A stretch of DNA of 17,017 nt from Candidatus Zhuqueibacterota bacterium (GTDB lineage: Bacteria > Zhuqueibacterota > Zhuqueibacteria > Oceanimicrobiales > Oceanimicrobiaceae). A program made the translations under genes and the position numbers. A model generated the notes under the pieces. It did no database searches. It was not told the origin of the DNA and saw nothing but the letters and a program-made list of their open reading frames with translations. This document shows, piece after piece, positions 1 to 6,218 of this stretch. Every line of letters starts with the position of its first letter. The stretch's first letter is position 1. The stretch spans positions 9,201 through 26,217 of the forward strand of contig JAABYK010000463.1 in the NCBI GenBank assembly GCA_011775825.1. Direction: 5' to 3'.

Positions 1-1494
1 AAAACCCTGAGTGGTATGGGCACACCGGATTTGCTCGGCACGTTTGGAACATTTTCGTATTACACCGACGATCCACCTGAAAACCACAATGACATCTCTG
101 GCGGTATCGTGTATCCGATTCAGATGATCAATAATTCTGTTGAAACCAAGCTCGTCGGTCCGACGAACACATTTCGTGAGGACAAGCCGGACGCGACCAT
201 TCCTTTTAAAGTCTGGCGCGATCCCGAAAATCCAACAGCCAAGATCGCGATTCAAGGTCACGAAATTGTTCTTATGGAAAAAGAGTGGAGTGATTGGATC
301 CAGATTGAGTTCGATCTTTTGCCAGTAGGACTGCAATCGGTAACCGGTATTTGTCGATTCTACCTGAAAGAAGCGCGACCCAATTTCAAGCTCTATGTTA
401 CTCCGGTGAATATCGATCCGTCTAATCCGGCGCTGCCTATCTCGACCCCGGAAGAGTACGTCCACGAGTTATTCGATTGCTGCGGTCATTTTTACACGCA
501 GGGGATGCCGGAAGATACCAAAGCGCTGTCATGGGGTGTGTTCGATTATCATGATTTTCACAGCCAGAGCCAAAACGTATTTCAGGAAAGACTGCGGATG
601 TTTGACTATGTGTTCAACAACTTCGAAGAAGGCATGCTGTTCTTCTATTTTTCGAGTACTGATTTGAACGCCCACATGTTTTATAACATGATCGATCCAG
701 AACACCCTTCTTATGATCCGGAGAAAGCAGAGGAATTTCACGATGTCCTGGCGAGGATATATGAAAAAGTCGATGGAGTAGTTGGCCAAATTTTAAAGAG
801 GATAGACGACAAAACAACTCTAATCCTGATGTCCGATCACGGGTTTGCTCCTTTCAGACGTGCGATTCATCTGAATACCTGGCTGAAAAATGAGGGCTAC
901 ATCGCGCTTGCAGACGAATCGAAGCAGGCAGAGAGCGAGTATTTCCTCAATGTCGATTGGTCTAAGACGCGACTTTACGGACTGGGCTTCAACAGCATTT
1001 ATGTCAACCTGAGAGGTCGGGAAGCCAATGGAATCGTAGGCCACGCTGAGCGGGAAGCCCTGTTGGATGAGGTCTCTCAGAAGCTCCTCGCAATGCGCGA
1101 TCCGGAAAACGGCAACAAGATTGTGGACCGAGTCTACCATGCACGAGATATCTACTCAGGCCAGCAACTGGAAAAAGCACCGGATCTGGTGGTCGGGTAC
1201 AACAGAGGATATAGAGCATCGTGGGAGACGACTGTCGGTAATTTCCCGCTCGAATGGATTCAAGACAATATGGATACCTGGAGCGGCGACCACTGTATGG
1301 CGGCTGAACTCGTGCCCGGCATTATCCTGACCAACAAGGAAATCAAATCCCCCAACCCCATGTTGTACGATCTGGCACCAACGATTTTAGCAGAATTCGG
1401 TATCGAACCACACAGTCAAATGCTGGGAAACTCCATATTTCAAGCCTCAAATAAGGAGGACGACTATGCGTGGACCCAAGATCAGACTCGATAA
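1..1494 (+). CDS. Alkaline-phosphatase-superfamily phosphodiesterase (type I phosphodiesterase/nucleotide pyrophosphatase-like), 5' partial
   Basis: The frame is open from the first base, so the gene begins upstream. The methionine at base 16 is internal and residues below are counted from it. Metal-ligand motifs of the type I phosphodiesterase/nucleotide pyrophosphatase family (PF01663) are visible: STDLNAH (D216, H220), LMSDHGF (D274, H275) and SGDHCMAAE (H426). The N-terminal half of the metal site and the Thr/Ser nucleophile must lie in the missing part. Residues about 60-170 form the insertion seen in large bacterial members, with the stretch GICRFYLKEARP followed by FYTQGMPEDTKAL. The family hydrolyses phosphodiester or pyrophosphate bonds and is often extracytoplasmic. 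The substrate cannot be read from the sequence. The last 29 bases overlap the next gene in another frame, which suggests translational coupling. Family assignment is firm; the physiological role is unknown. Confidence 0.88.
   Translation, partial: KTLSGMGTPDLLGTFGTFSYYTDDPPENHNDISGGIVYPIQMINNSVETKLVGPTNTFREDKPDATIPFKVWRDPENPTAKIAIQGHEIVLMEKEWSDWIQIEFDLLPVGLQSVTGICRFYLKEARPNFKLYVTPVNIDPSNPALPISTPEEYVHELFDCCGHFYTQGMPEDTKALSWGVFDYHDFHSQSQNVFQERLRMFDYVFNNFEEGMLFFYFSSTDLNAHMFYNMIDPEHPSYDPEKAEEFHDVLARIYEKVDGVVGQILKRIDDKTTLILMSDHGFAPFRRAIHLNTWLKNEGYIALADESKQAESEYFLNVDWSKTRLYGLGFNSIYVNLRGREANGIVGHAEREALLDEVSQKLLAMRDPENGNKIVDRVYHARDIYSGQQLEKAPDLVVGYNRGYRASWETTVGNFPLEWIQDNMDTWSGDHCMAAELVPGIILTNKEIKSPNPMLYDLAPTILAEFGIEPHSQMLGNSIFQASNKEDDYAWTQDQTR
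1453..1460 (+). promoter_or_regulatory. Strong Shine-Dalgarno site for the ribbon-helix-helix gene
   Basis: AAGGAGGA lies six bases before the ATG at 1466 and inside the end of the upstream phosphodiesterase frame. It is one of the best ribosome binding sites in the window. It fixes the start of the small overlapping gene and makes independent, probably high, translation likely. Confidence 0.8.
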
Positions 1495-1657
1495 GGAGCT
1501 TTACGATCGCGTGAAACGCTATGCTGAAATTGTTGGCTACTCATCAGTCAATGAATTTGTAACCCACGTTCTCGAAAAAGAACTCTCTTCCGTTGATGAG
1601 TCCGAATCGGAGGAAGAGGTCAAAAAGCGACTGCAGGGATTGGGATACCTATCTTAA
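1466..1657 (+). CDS. Small ribbon-helix-helix (CopG/Arc-like) protein with an LGYL tail
   Basis: This 63-residue protein begins with a short basic strand (PKIRLDK, residues 4-10). A helix (ELYDRVKRYAEIVG) and a second helix (SVNEFVTHVLEKEL) follow, the pattern of ribbon-helix-helix DNA-binding domains such as CopG, Arc and antitoxins. An acidic linker, DESESEEE, leads to the C-terminal KKRLQGLGYLS. That end resembles the L-x-x-LGYL terminus of the sulfatase-fold protein in this window (HLKALGYL at 8440). The start is set by the strong ribosome binding site at 1453-1460. The gene overlaps the end of the phosphodiesterase by 29 bases in a different frame. No toxin-like partner is adjacent. It could regulate this small cluster, or act as a non-DNA-binding dimeriser; neither is shown by the sequence. 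Confidence 0.75.
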   Translation: MRGPKIRLDKELYDRVKRYAEIVGYSSVNEFVTHVLEKELSSVDESESEEEVKKRLQGLGYLS

Positions 1658-1736
1658 GCTGTATAACGTTCTGTGCGGAAGTCGGGGTTTCTTTAGTTTG
1701 ACGGAAAAAATGACGATCAAGTAAAAAAGAGTAGAG

Positions 1737-2561
1737 ATGGATATTTTCAACCAGATTATCAATTTTATTTTTGGTATTCTCTTTATGCCCTTTCAGAGTA
1801 TCGATCCGGTCTGGGGCATGATCGTGATCTCCTTTCTGACAGGAATCGTGATGCTGCTTGTTTTCAAGATAACTTCTGATCAGAGAGGAATCAGGCGGGC
1901 GAAGGATCTGGTCAAAGCGCATTTCCTCGCGATCCGGTTGTACCGGGATGACATCACTCTCATGTTCGAGACCATGCGCAATATTCTAGCGAGCAACCTC
2001 GGGTATATCAAAAAATCGTTGCGTCCCATGCTGTTTCTCATTGTGCCAGTAGCGTTGATTTTGGTGCAACTGGGGGTGCGGTATGAATTCCGGCCGTTAC
2101 AGGTCGGGGAAAGTACCGTCTTAACCTTACGGCTGCAGAAAAATGCTACGTTTGAAGATCTTAAAAATGTTGAGCTTGAGCTACCTGAAGGCTTGAAGTT
2201 AGCAGCGCCCCCGGTCAGAATCGAGATGTTGAAAGAGATCAGCTGGCGTATCACGGCTGAGGAGACTGGGGTTTATGATATCGGGATGCTGTTAGAAGAA
2301 AATCGGATTGAGAAACGTATGCACGTGGTGGATGAACTGGTGCAAGTTACGCCCCAAATTGCAAGCGATTTTACGACCCCACTCATTTTTCCTGGTGAGC
2401 GTAAACTGAACAAGACGGCCTTTGCGTCTTCGATCAGCTTAAATTATCCGCGGCGGGATTTTACGTTTTTCGGCCTTGACATCCACTGGCTAATCGCGTT
2501 TTTTGTCCTGAGCGTGGTCTTCGGGTTCGCGTTTAAGAACGTGATGGGAGTCGAGGTTTGA
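1737..2561 (+). CDS. Three-helix membrane protein resembling EMC3/TMCO1/DUF106 (Oxa1 superfamily), with an extracytoplasmic domain
   Basis: The 274-residue protein has hydrophobic segments at about 26-46, 96-113 and 249-268, and a hydrophobic N-terminal stretch (5-20). After the first helix comes FKITSDQRGIRRAKDLVKAH and a charged helical region (47-95), then KKSLRPMLFLIVPVALIL. This order (helix, cytosolic charged helical hairpin, K-x-S-L-+-P helix, third helix) is that of DUF106/EMC3/TMCO1-like members of the Oxa1/YidC superfamily of membrane-protein insertases, as I recall the family. Between helices 2 and 3 is a domain of about 130 residues rich in predicted beta strands (VLTLRLQKNATFEDLKNVEL), placed outside the cytoplasm by this topology. 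It lies 79 bases after the ribbon-helix-helix gene, with a purine-rich GTAGAG before the ATG. The family call is by eye from pattern; an unrelated membrane protein remains possible. Confidence 0.55.
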   Translation: MDIFNQIINFIFGILFMPFQSIDPVWGMIVISFLTGIVMLLVFKITSDQRGIRRAKDLVKAHFLAIRLYRDDITLMFETMRNILASNLGYIKKSLRPMLFLIVPVALILVQLGVRYEFRPLQVGESTVLTLRLQKNATFEDLKNVELELPEGLKLAAPPVRIEMLKEISWRITAEETGVYDIGMLLEENRIEKRMHVVDELVQVTPQIASDFTTPLIFPGERKLNKTAFASSISLNYPRRDFTFFGLDIHWLIAFFVLSVVFGFAFKNVMGVEV

Positions 2562-2633
2562 AGTTGGTCGAACAAACGGGTCTCTTGAAAATAAACTCAC
2601 TGTTGCAACCTGTGCTCATGAACAGATCGAAAA

Positions 2634-2644
2634 GTGACTGTCAC
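2634..2644. repeat. Short perfect palindrome, possible operator
   Basis: GTGACTGTCAC is a 5+1+5 inverted repeat located 73 bases after the membrane-protein stop codon. Size and symmetry fit a dimeric regulator site, but a single copy in an intergenic region is weak evidence. Confidence 0.25.
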
Positions 2645-2688
2645 GTGGGGCTTTGGTTTGCCATGGTTAGGTTGATTTGACGAGAATG

Positions 2689-2740
2689 GTATCTCCGAAG
2701 ATACATGCGATTTTTAGTTTTTAAACAAATTACTTCGGAG
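2689..2740 (+). repeat. Overlapping inverted repeats able to form alternative hairpins
   Basis: GTATCT-CCGA-AGATAC (2689-2704) is a six-pair stem with a four-base loop. Its central CTCCGAAG (2693-2700) is also exactly complementary to CTTCGGAG at 2733-2740. The two stems share bases and cannot form together. This could be a small regulatory RNA structure or the remnant end of an element. There is no further support. Confidence 0.4.
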
Positions 2741-3090
2741 CATTATCATGGAACGAAAACAATAAGCTGTATTTGTGGCACGGTTTGATTTCAGGCAATG
2801 TTGTCGGTATCGCGGTCGGATTCTTGCCTTATGTTCAAATTAAGTTCCGTTCAAGCTAAACTAAACAACGTTTTTTCTATTTATTATTTTTTAGATGATA
2901 TGAACTTCAATGCAGTTATAGGGGCCATGGCAGGTTTGCTTTTGTTTTTGCTAATATCGCCTTGAGTAAAGTATTTAAGCGATCCGGCTTCAGTGGTGGA
3001 GGTTTTCAAGGATACGGATCATCTTTTCACTCTTTTGTATCATTAGGGAATGCTCATCAACTTCATCGGGTATTGGATGAACAACAATAG
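2725..3090 (+). pseudogene. Decayed or frameshifted small membrane-protein frames
   Basis: In frame 1, bases 2725-2859 are open and read protein-like, with a hydrophobic core (HGLISGNVVGIAVGFLP), but lack a start. A separate ATG at 2900 (frame 2) opens MNFNAVIGAMAGLLLFLL and stops at 2963-2965. Shifting one frame at the T run at 2945-2949 continues as FANIALSKVFKR, a glycine-rich SGFSGGGFQGYGSS stretch and a tail ending at a TAG at 3088-3090, which overlaps the thioesterase start. This suggests one or two broken small membrane-protein genes, or a single-base sequencing or assembly error in the T run. I do not recognise the family. Chance open frames cannot be excluded. Confidence 0.3.
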
Positions 3091-3838
3091 TTGGATTTCC
3101 TTTTACAAGCCAAGACCACAGCCTAAACTGCGTTTGTTCTGTTTTCCCCATGCAGGCGGTGGCGCTTCATTTTACCGCCTGTGGTCTGATGAGTTACCGC
3201 CTGGGATCGACGTTTGTCCGGTGCAGCTTCCGGGCCGGGAAAACCGCGTGATGGATCCGCCTTTCAACGATGTGAATTTGTTGCTGCAAACATTAACATC
3301 GGCCCTGTTTCCATATCTGAATAAGCCTTTTGCTTTTTTCGGGCATAGCTTAGGGGCGCTCATCAGCTTTGAACTTGCGCGCCATTTGCGCAGAGAACAC
3401 GGGCGGCAACCGGTCCATCTGCTGGTCTCCGGTTACCAGGCGCCGCCGATAGAAAATAAGCTGCCGCCAATGAGTCATTTGCCGGACGAGGAATTTGTCG
3501 AACAACTCCGCGACTTAAATTCCATCCCCGAGGCTGTCTTGGAGCACGAAGAGCTCGTTGAGTTGTTGCTACCGGCATTACGCGCTGATTTCGCCATCTA
3601 TGAAAGATATGTTTATTACCAGGAAGAGCAACTCGATTGTCCCATATCTGCTTTCGGAGGCGAGAGGGATGATCTGGTTTTTGAAGATGACTTACAGAGC
3701 TGGCGTAATCATACGAAACAATCTTGCACAGTTCGAATGTTTTCGGGCGACCATTTCTTTCTCCATAACGACCGTGGTAGGGTGTCGCTCTTAGAGGTAA
3801 TTTCTGAAGTATTGATGCAGCACTGTAATCACGGGTAA
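3077..3838 (+). CDS. Type II thioesterase (alpha/beta hydrolase, NRPS/PKS-associated)
   Basis: This 253-residue protein has the standard type II thioesterase layout. LRLFCFPHAGGGA (18-30) forms the oxyanion-side motif, GHSLG (89-93) holds nucleophile Ser91, GERDD (195-199) holds the catalytic Asp, and SGDHFFL (223-229) holds catalytic His226. Such enzymes act in the cytoplasm, removing aberrant acyl or aminoacyl groups from the phosphopantetheine arm of carrier proteins of non-ribosomal peptide and polyketide synthetases. I chose the ATG at 3077 because MNNNSWISF matches the usual short N-terminus. An in-frame ATG at 3050 would add nine residues. No synthetase is adjacent, and both flanks are gene-poor. 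The phosphopantetheinyl transferase at 6219 would activate the carrier proteins this enzyme edits, so the two point to the same missing partner. Confidence 0.88.
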   Translation: MNNNSWISFYKPRPQPKLRLFCFPHAGGGASFYRLWSDELPPGIDVCPVQLPGRENRVMDPPFNDVNLLLQTLTSALFPYLNKPFAFFGHSLGALISFELARHLRREHGRQPVHLLVSGYQAPPIENKLPPMSHLPDEEFVEQLRDLNSIPEAVLEHEELVELLLPALRADFAIYERYVYYQEEQLDCPISAFGGERDDLVFEDDLQSWRNHTKQSCTVRMFSGDHFFLHNDRGRVSLLEVISEVLMQHCNHG

Positions 3839-4101
3839 ACTTAACATTTAAGATTCAGCCGTGCGAACCGGGTTCAATAATCATCCTTTAAGATATTTTT
3901 GATCTTGAGAGGCAATTAAAAAAATCGTGGATGGTGTTCTTATTTACAGAACCGCCTTTTTGAATTAGATTCATTAGGCAAAGCTGATTGAAACCGACTG
4001 TGAAAGAAGCACCGTTGATGAATTCTTTATTGTCCACGCAAATTTTTATACGTTTCGCCTTAAATCCGGAAACCAAATAATCAACTACGAAGATTAAACT
4101 C

Positions 4102-4236
4102 ATGCAAGCACTATTACGAAAAGTCAAGGCAGTTGGTGATTCTAAAAAATATCAGTTTGCTTGTCTTAATTCAACCGTCCGGCTTGGACATGAAATCTTG
4201 CTATCAGAAATTACTTTCAGAACATCACGGATATAG
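4102..4236 (+). CDS. Possible 44-residue open frame, unrecognised
   Basis: The frame starts at ATG 4102 and reads MQALLRKVKAVGDSKKYQ, then a less basic half ending LLSEITFRTSRI. The composition is protein-like, and the VRLGHEILL stretch faintly recalls the entry to a left-handed beta-helix acyltransferase. It has no ribosome binding site and is too short for any such enzyme. It may be a gene remnant or chance. Confidence 0.18.
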   Translation: MQALLRKVKAVGDSKKYQFACLNSTVRLGHEILLSEITFRTSRI

Positions 4237-4295
4237 GAATACTAACTTGACCTCAGCAGTTGAAAAAAATTGTGTGCAGGATAGCTAGTATTCCT
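4235..4295. repeat. Ten-base inverted repeat flanking 41 bases
   Basis: AGGAATACTA (4235-4244) and its exact complement TAGTATTCCT (4286-4295) enclose 41 bases. One more pair can form after a single mismatch. It could be a stem-loop RNA, the ends of a tiny miniature inverted-repeat element, or an operator pair. No target-site duplication is obvious. Confidence 0.4.
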
Positions 4296-4312
4296 TACAT
4301 TAATCGTTCAAC

Positions 4313-4483
4313 ATGTTTGACCAGCACAACCCCGAGGGCTTTTCTTCAAAGGCATTGATTTCCATTGGAATGACAAAAGGCAGAAGGCTGCTGCCAAATA
4401 GACTGCGGGCTATCTATCGAAGAATATGTTATCTAAATTCAAAGCACTTAAGACGAAAAAGAGCGCCCAAACCTGCAACATAA
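4313..4483 (+). CDS. Possible 56-residue basic open frame, unrecognised
   Basis: The frame starts at ATG 4313 and ends at TAA 4481-4483. It is strongly basic in its second half (LPNRLRAIYRRICYLNSKH followed by LRRKRAPK). No ribosome binding site or known domain is visible. It may be a remnant, a small nucleic-acid-binding peptide or a chance frame. Confidence 0.18.
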   Translation: MFDQHNPEGFSSKALISIGMTKGRRLLPNRLRAIYRRICYLNSKHLRRKRAPKPAT

Positions 4484-4556
4484 GTTAGGCCTCCCGGAAC
4501 AAAATCTGCTTTCTTTTCCCCGAATTGCAAAGAATGAATTTTATAAAATTTCGGTA

Positions 4557-6152
4557 ATGACGGTGGATAAAAAAAGAAGGCTCAACGACCTGAGTCCTAA
4601 ATTAATTCTTCAGGGTATTATTTTGGTAGCGGTGGCCATTTTGATTGGCATGGCGCTAATTGAAATTTTTTATTCCTGGAAAAGTGACCGTTGGGTTAGC
4701 CATGCTTCCGGTGTATATATTACCTTAGCCAAGGATTTGTCCGAAGGTAAATTTTATCTGCCGCTTTTCGGAGAAGATGGATATAGAGGAACCAGGTACT
4801 TTCCGTTGTATTTTTCCTTGCATGCGTTGCTGATCAAGATAGTTGAAGATCCGATAAAGGCTGGTTACCTCCTCGGCTTAATTGCAGGCGTTCTATTTCT
4901 GTTCGGCGTTTATCAATTCGTGAGAAAGAGTGGTGGAAGTTTCCTTCTGGCTTCTGCTGCTGTGGCTGCTATTCTTGCATGTAACTTAACCCAGGCATTA
5001 ATCACAGCAATTAGGGGGGACATATTACCAGCGGCTTTGAATATTTGTGGCCTTGCACTCTTCGTTGGCACCAATGAGCTAACAAAGAAAAAGCTGGCTG
5101 CTATGGCACTATTATTTTCGCTGGCTTTTGCAGCTAAGGTGGCGTCGGTTTGCGGAGTTACTGCTGTGTGGATGATTTTGTTGTTAAAGAGGCAGATAAA
5201 AGAAGGTATGTGGTTGGCGCTCATGACTTTCTTAGGATTTTCGCTGGTCATCGGGATTTCGCAGCTGTTCAGCGATGGGCGTTTTATTGAAGTTGTCAGA
5301 AGTTGTGCTGCTGCCGGAACCTCGTTAGAAGGGGTGTTAAAAATTCCAACCCGGTTGCGCAATGTTATCATGAATCTGGATGGAGCAACGCAGTTCCTTT
5401 TAGCTTCAGGTTTAGTCAGCTTGATAGTGCTGCCTAAAAAACAACGAACTCGCATTTCTACGGTGTATTTTTTGCTGATCCTTCTGGTAACAGCGATAAT
5501 GTTTTCAAATCCGGGACTTCATGTCAATCATTTTCTCGAACCTTTGGCGGCTTCGGTTTTATTAATAACTTCGCTGTTGATAATAAGAGCGGAGCGTTTT
5601 GAAATGGTTGCTTTGAGTGCGATTTCATCGATTCTAATTATTGTCCTTGGAATTTCGTTGACTTCAAATAATAGAACCGCCCCCGCGAAGTACCAGAAAC
5701 GTTACGCCTTGGTGACGGAGTACCTCAAGGGAGTAAAGGGTCCGATTCTCTCGGATAATTCTTTGATCCCAATTCTCATGGGTCAAAACCCGTTCATGCT
5801 TGATGCATTTGTGTTTCGGATGTTAAGAGAGAAAAAAACTTCCGCTTCCTTTGAGAAACCTTTATTCGATAGGATAGAAGAAAAATGGTTTGAGGCCATT
5901 GTATTGGAGAAATGGGCAAGCTCTTTTCCCGGATTACATTTCGGAGAAGGCTTTTACGAGAGTGTTGAAAGAAATTATTGTTTGAGGCAGGAAACGCAGC
6001 AGTGGCTATTTTATTTAAGGTGTGACGACAGAAAAAATGTTAACAAACATTCGCATCTCTGCAAAGTTCGAGTTCGGATGGTTAATCAATTCACAACCTT
6101 GTCCTTGAAGCTGGACAAGAGCCCCCGGGCGGGACTCCAAAATTCAACTTGA
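4557..6152 (+). CDS. Multi-spanning membrane glycosyltransferase of the GT-C type (ArnT/PMT/GT39-GT87-like)
   Basis: The protein of 531 residues has an N-terminal membrane helix (16-38) and an extracytoplasmic loop with a SHASGVYITLAKDLSEGKFY stretch. The motif RGTRYFPLYFSLHALL (77-92) follows, typical of the first loop and second helix of GT-C enzymes. About ten further hydrophobic segments run to residue 369. A soluble C-terminal domain begins near 378 (GPILSDNSLIPILMGQNPF), as in many PMT/ArnT-like proteins. GT-C enzymes use polyprenyl-phosphate sugars and act on the outer face of the inner membrane. The usual acidic catalytic residue of the first loop could be the Asp or Glu around 60-75, but this is not certain. 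The basic tail after residue 490 is unusual. It is the first gene of a dense co-directional block, 66 bases before the phosphopantetheinyl transferase. Donor and acceptor are unknown. Confidence 0.65.
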   Translation: MTVDKKRRLNDLSPKLILQGIILVAVAILIGMALIEIFYSWKSDRWVSHASGVYITLAKDLSEGKFYLPLFGEDGYRGTRYFPLYFSLHALLIKIVEDPIKAGYLLGLIAGVLFLFGVYQFVRKSGGSFLLASAAVAAILACNLTQALITAIRGDILPAALNICGLALFVGTNELTKKKLAAMALLFSLAFAAKVASVCGVTAVWMILLLKRQIKEGMWLALMTFLGFSLVIGISQLFSDGRFIEVVRSCAAAGTSLEGVLKIPTRLRNVIMNLDGATQFLLASGLVSLIVLPKKQRTRISTVYFLLILLVTAIMFSNPGLHVNHFLEPLAASVLLITSLLIIRAERFEMVALSAISSILIIVLGISLTSNNRTAPAKYQKRYALVTEYLKGVKGPILSDNSLIPILMGQNPFMLDAFVFRMLREKKTSASFEKPLFDRIEEKWFEAIVLEKWASSFPGLHFGEGFYESVERNYCLRQETQQWLFYLRCDDRKNVNKHSHLCKVRVRMVNQFTTLSLKLDKSPRAGLQNST

Positions 6153-6218
6153 AACAGAACGTGAATTTCATCAATTATTTTATTTGAAGAACCAGCCGAA
6201 GAATCCGGATACGCCAGC

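Larger units (their letters stand above)
2562..3076. other. Intergenic region with inverted repeats and decayed coding fragments
   Basis: No intact gene of normal size is visible in these 515 bases. They contain a short palindrome (GTGACTGTCAC, 2634-2644), a hairpin with a competing pairing partner (2689-2740), and protein-like open segments interrupted by stops and a frameshift (2725-3090). No convincing rho-independent terminator follows the membrane-protein gene. Confidence 0.6.
3839..4556. other. 718-base intergenic region, possibly decayed coding sequence
   Basis: No gene can be assigned with confidence. After the thioesterase stop are a small palindrome (GAACCGGGTTC, 3865-3875) and a weak A+T-rich hairpin around 3885-3912 that is not a clear terminator. 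Short + strand frames occur at 4102-4236 and 4313-4483, and a 79-codon minus-strand frame (3888-4127) with no recognisable domain. A ten-base inverted repeat frames 4235-4295. The mixture suggests eroded genes or an old insertion. The promoter of the downstream glycosyltransferase block would be expected here, but I see no strong -35/-10 pair. Confidence 0.5.

Noticed and set aside
1..1657. Toxin-antitoxin module suggested by the ribbon-helix-helix protein
   Set aside because: The upstream neighbour is a large phosphodiesterase and the downstream one a membrane protein. No toxin of RelE, MazF, PIN or similar type is adjacent.
2776..2794. TGGCACGG, a perfect -24-like element before the thioesterase
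   Set aside because: The required TTGC at the -12 position is absent (GATT instead), so it does not qualify as a sigma-54 promoter.
3885..3912. Hairpin after the thioesterase as a terminator
   Set aside because: The stem is A+T-rich with wobble pairs and a mismatch and is not followed by a T tract.
3888..4127. 79-codon minus-strand frame
   Set aside because: The composition is loosely protein-like (a KRIKICVDNKEF stretch faintly recalls lipid kinases), but there is no convincing motif, no partner gene and no ribosome binding site. It is left as an unexplained open frame.
4913..5455. 180-codon minus-strand frame inside the glycosyltransferase gene
   Set aside because: It is antisense to a membrane protein whose codon bias produces long antisense frames, and has no domain of its own.
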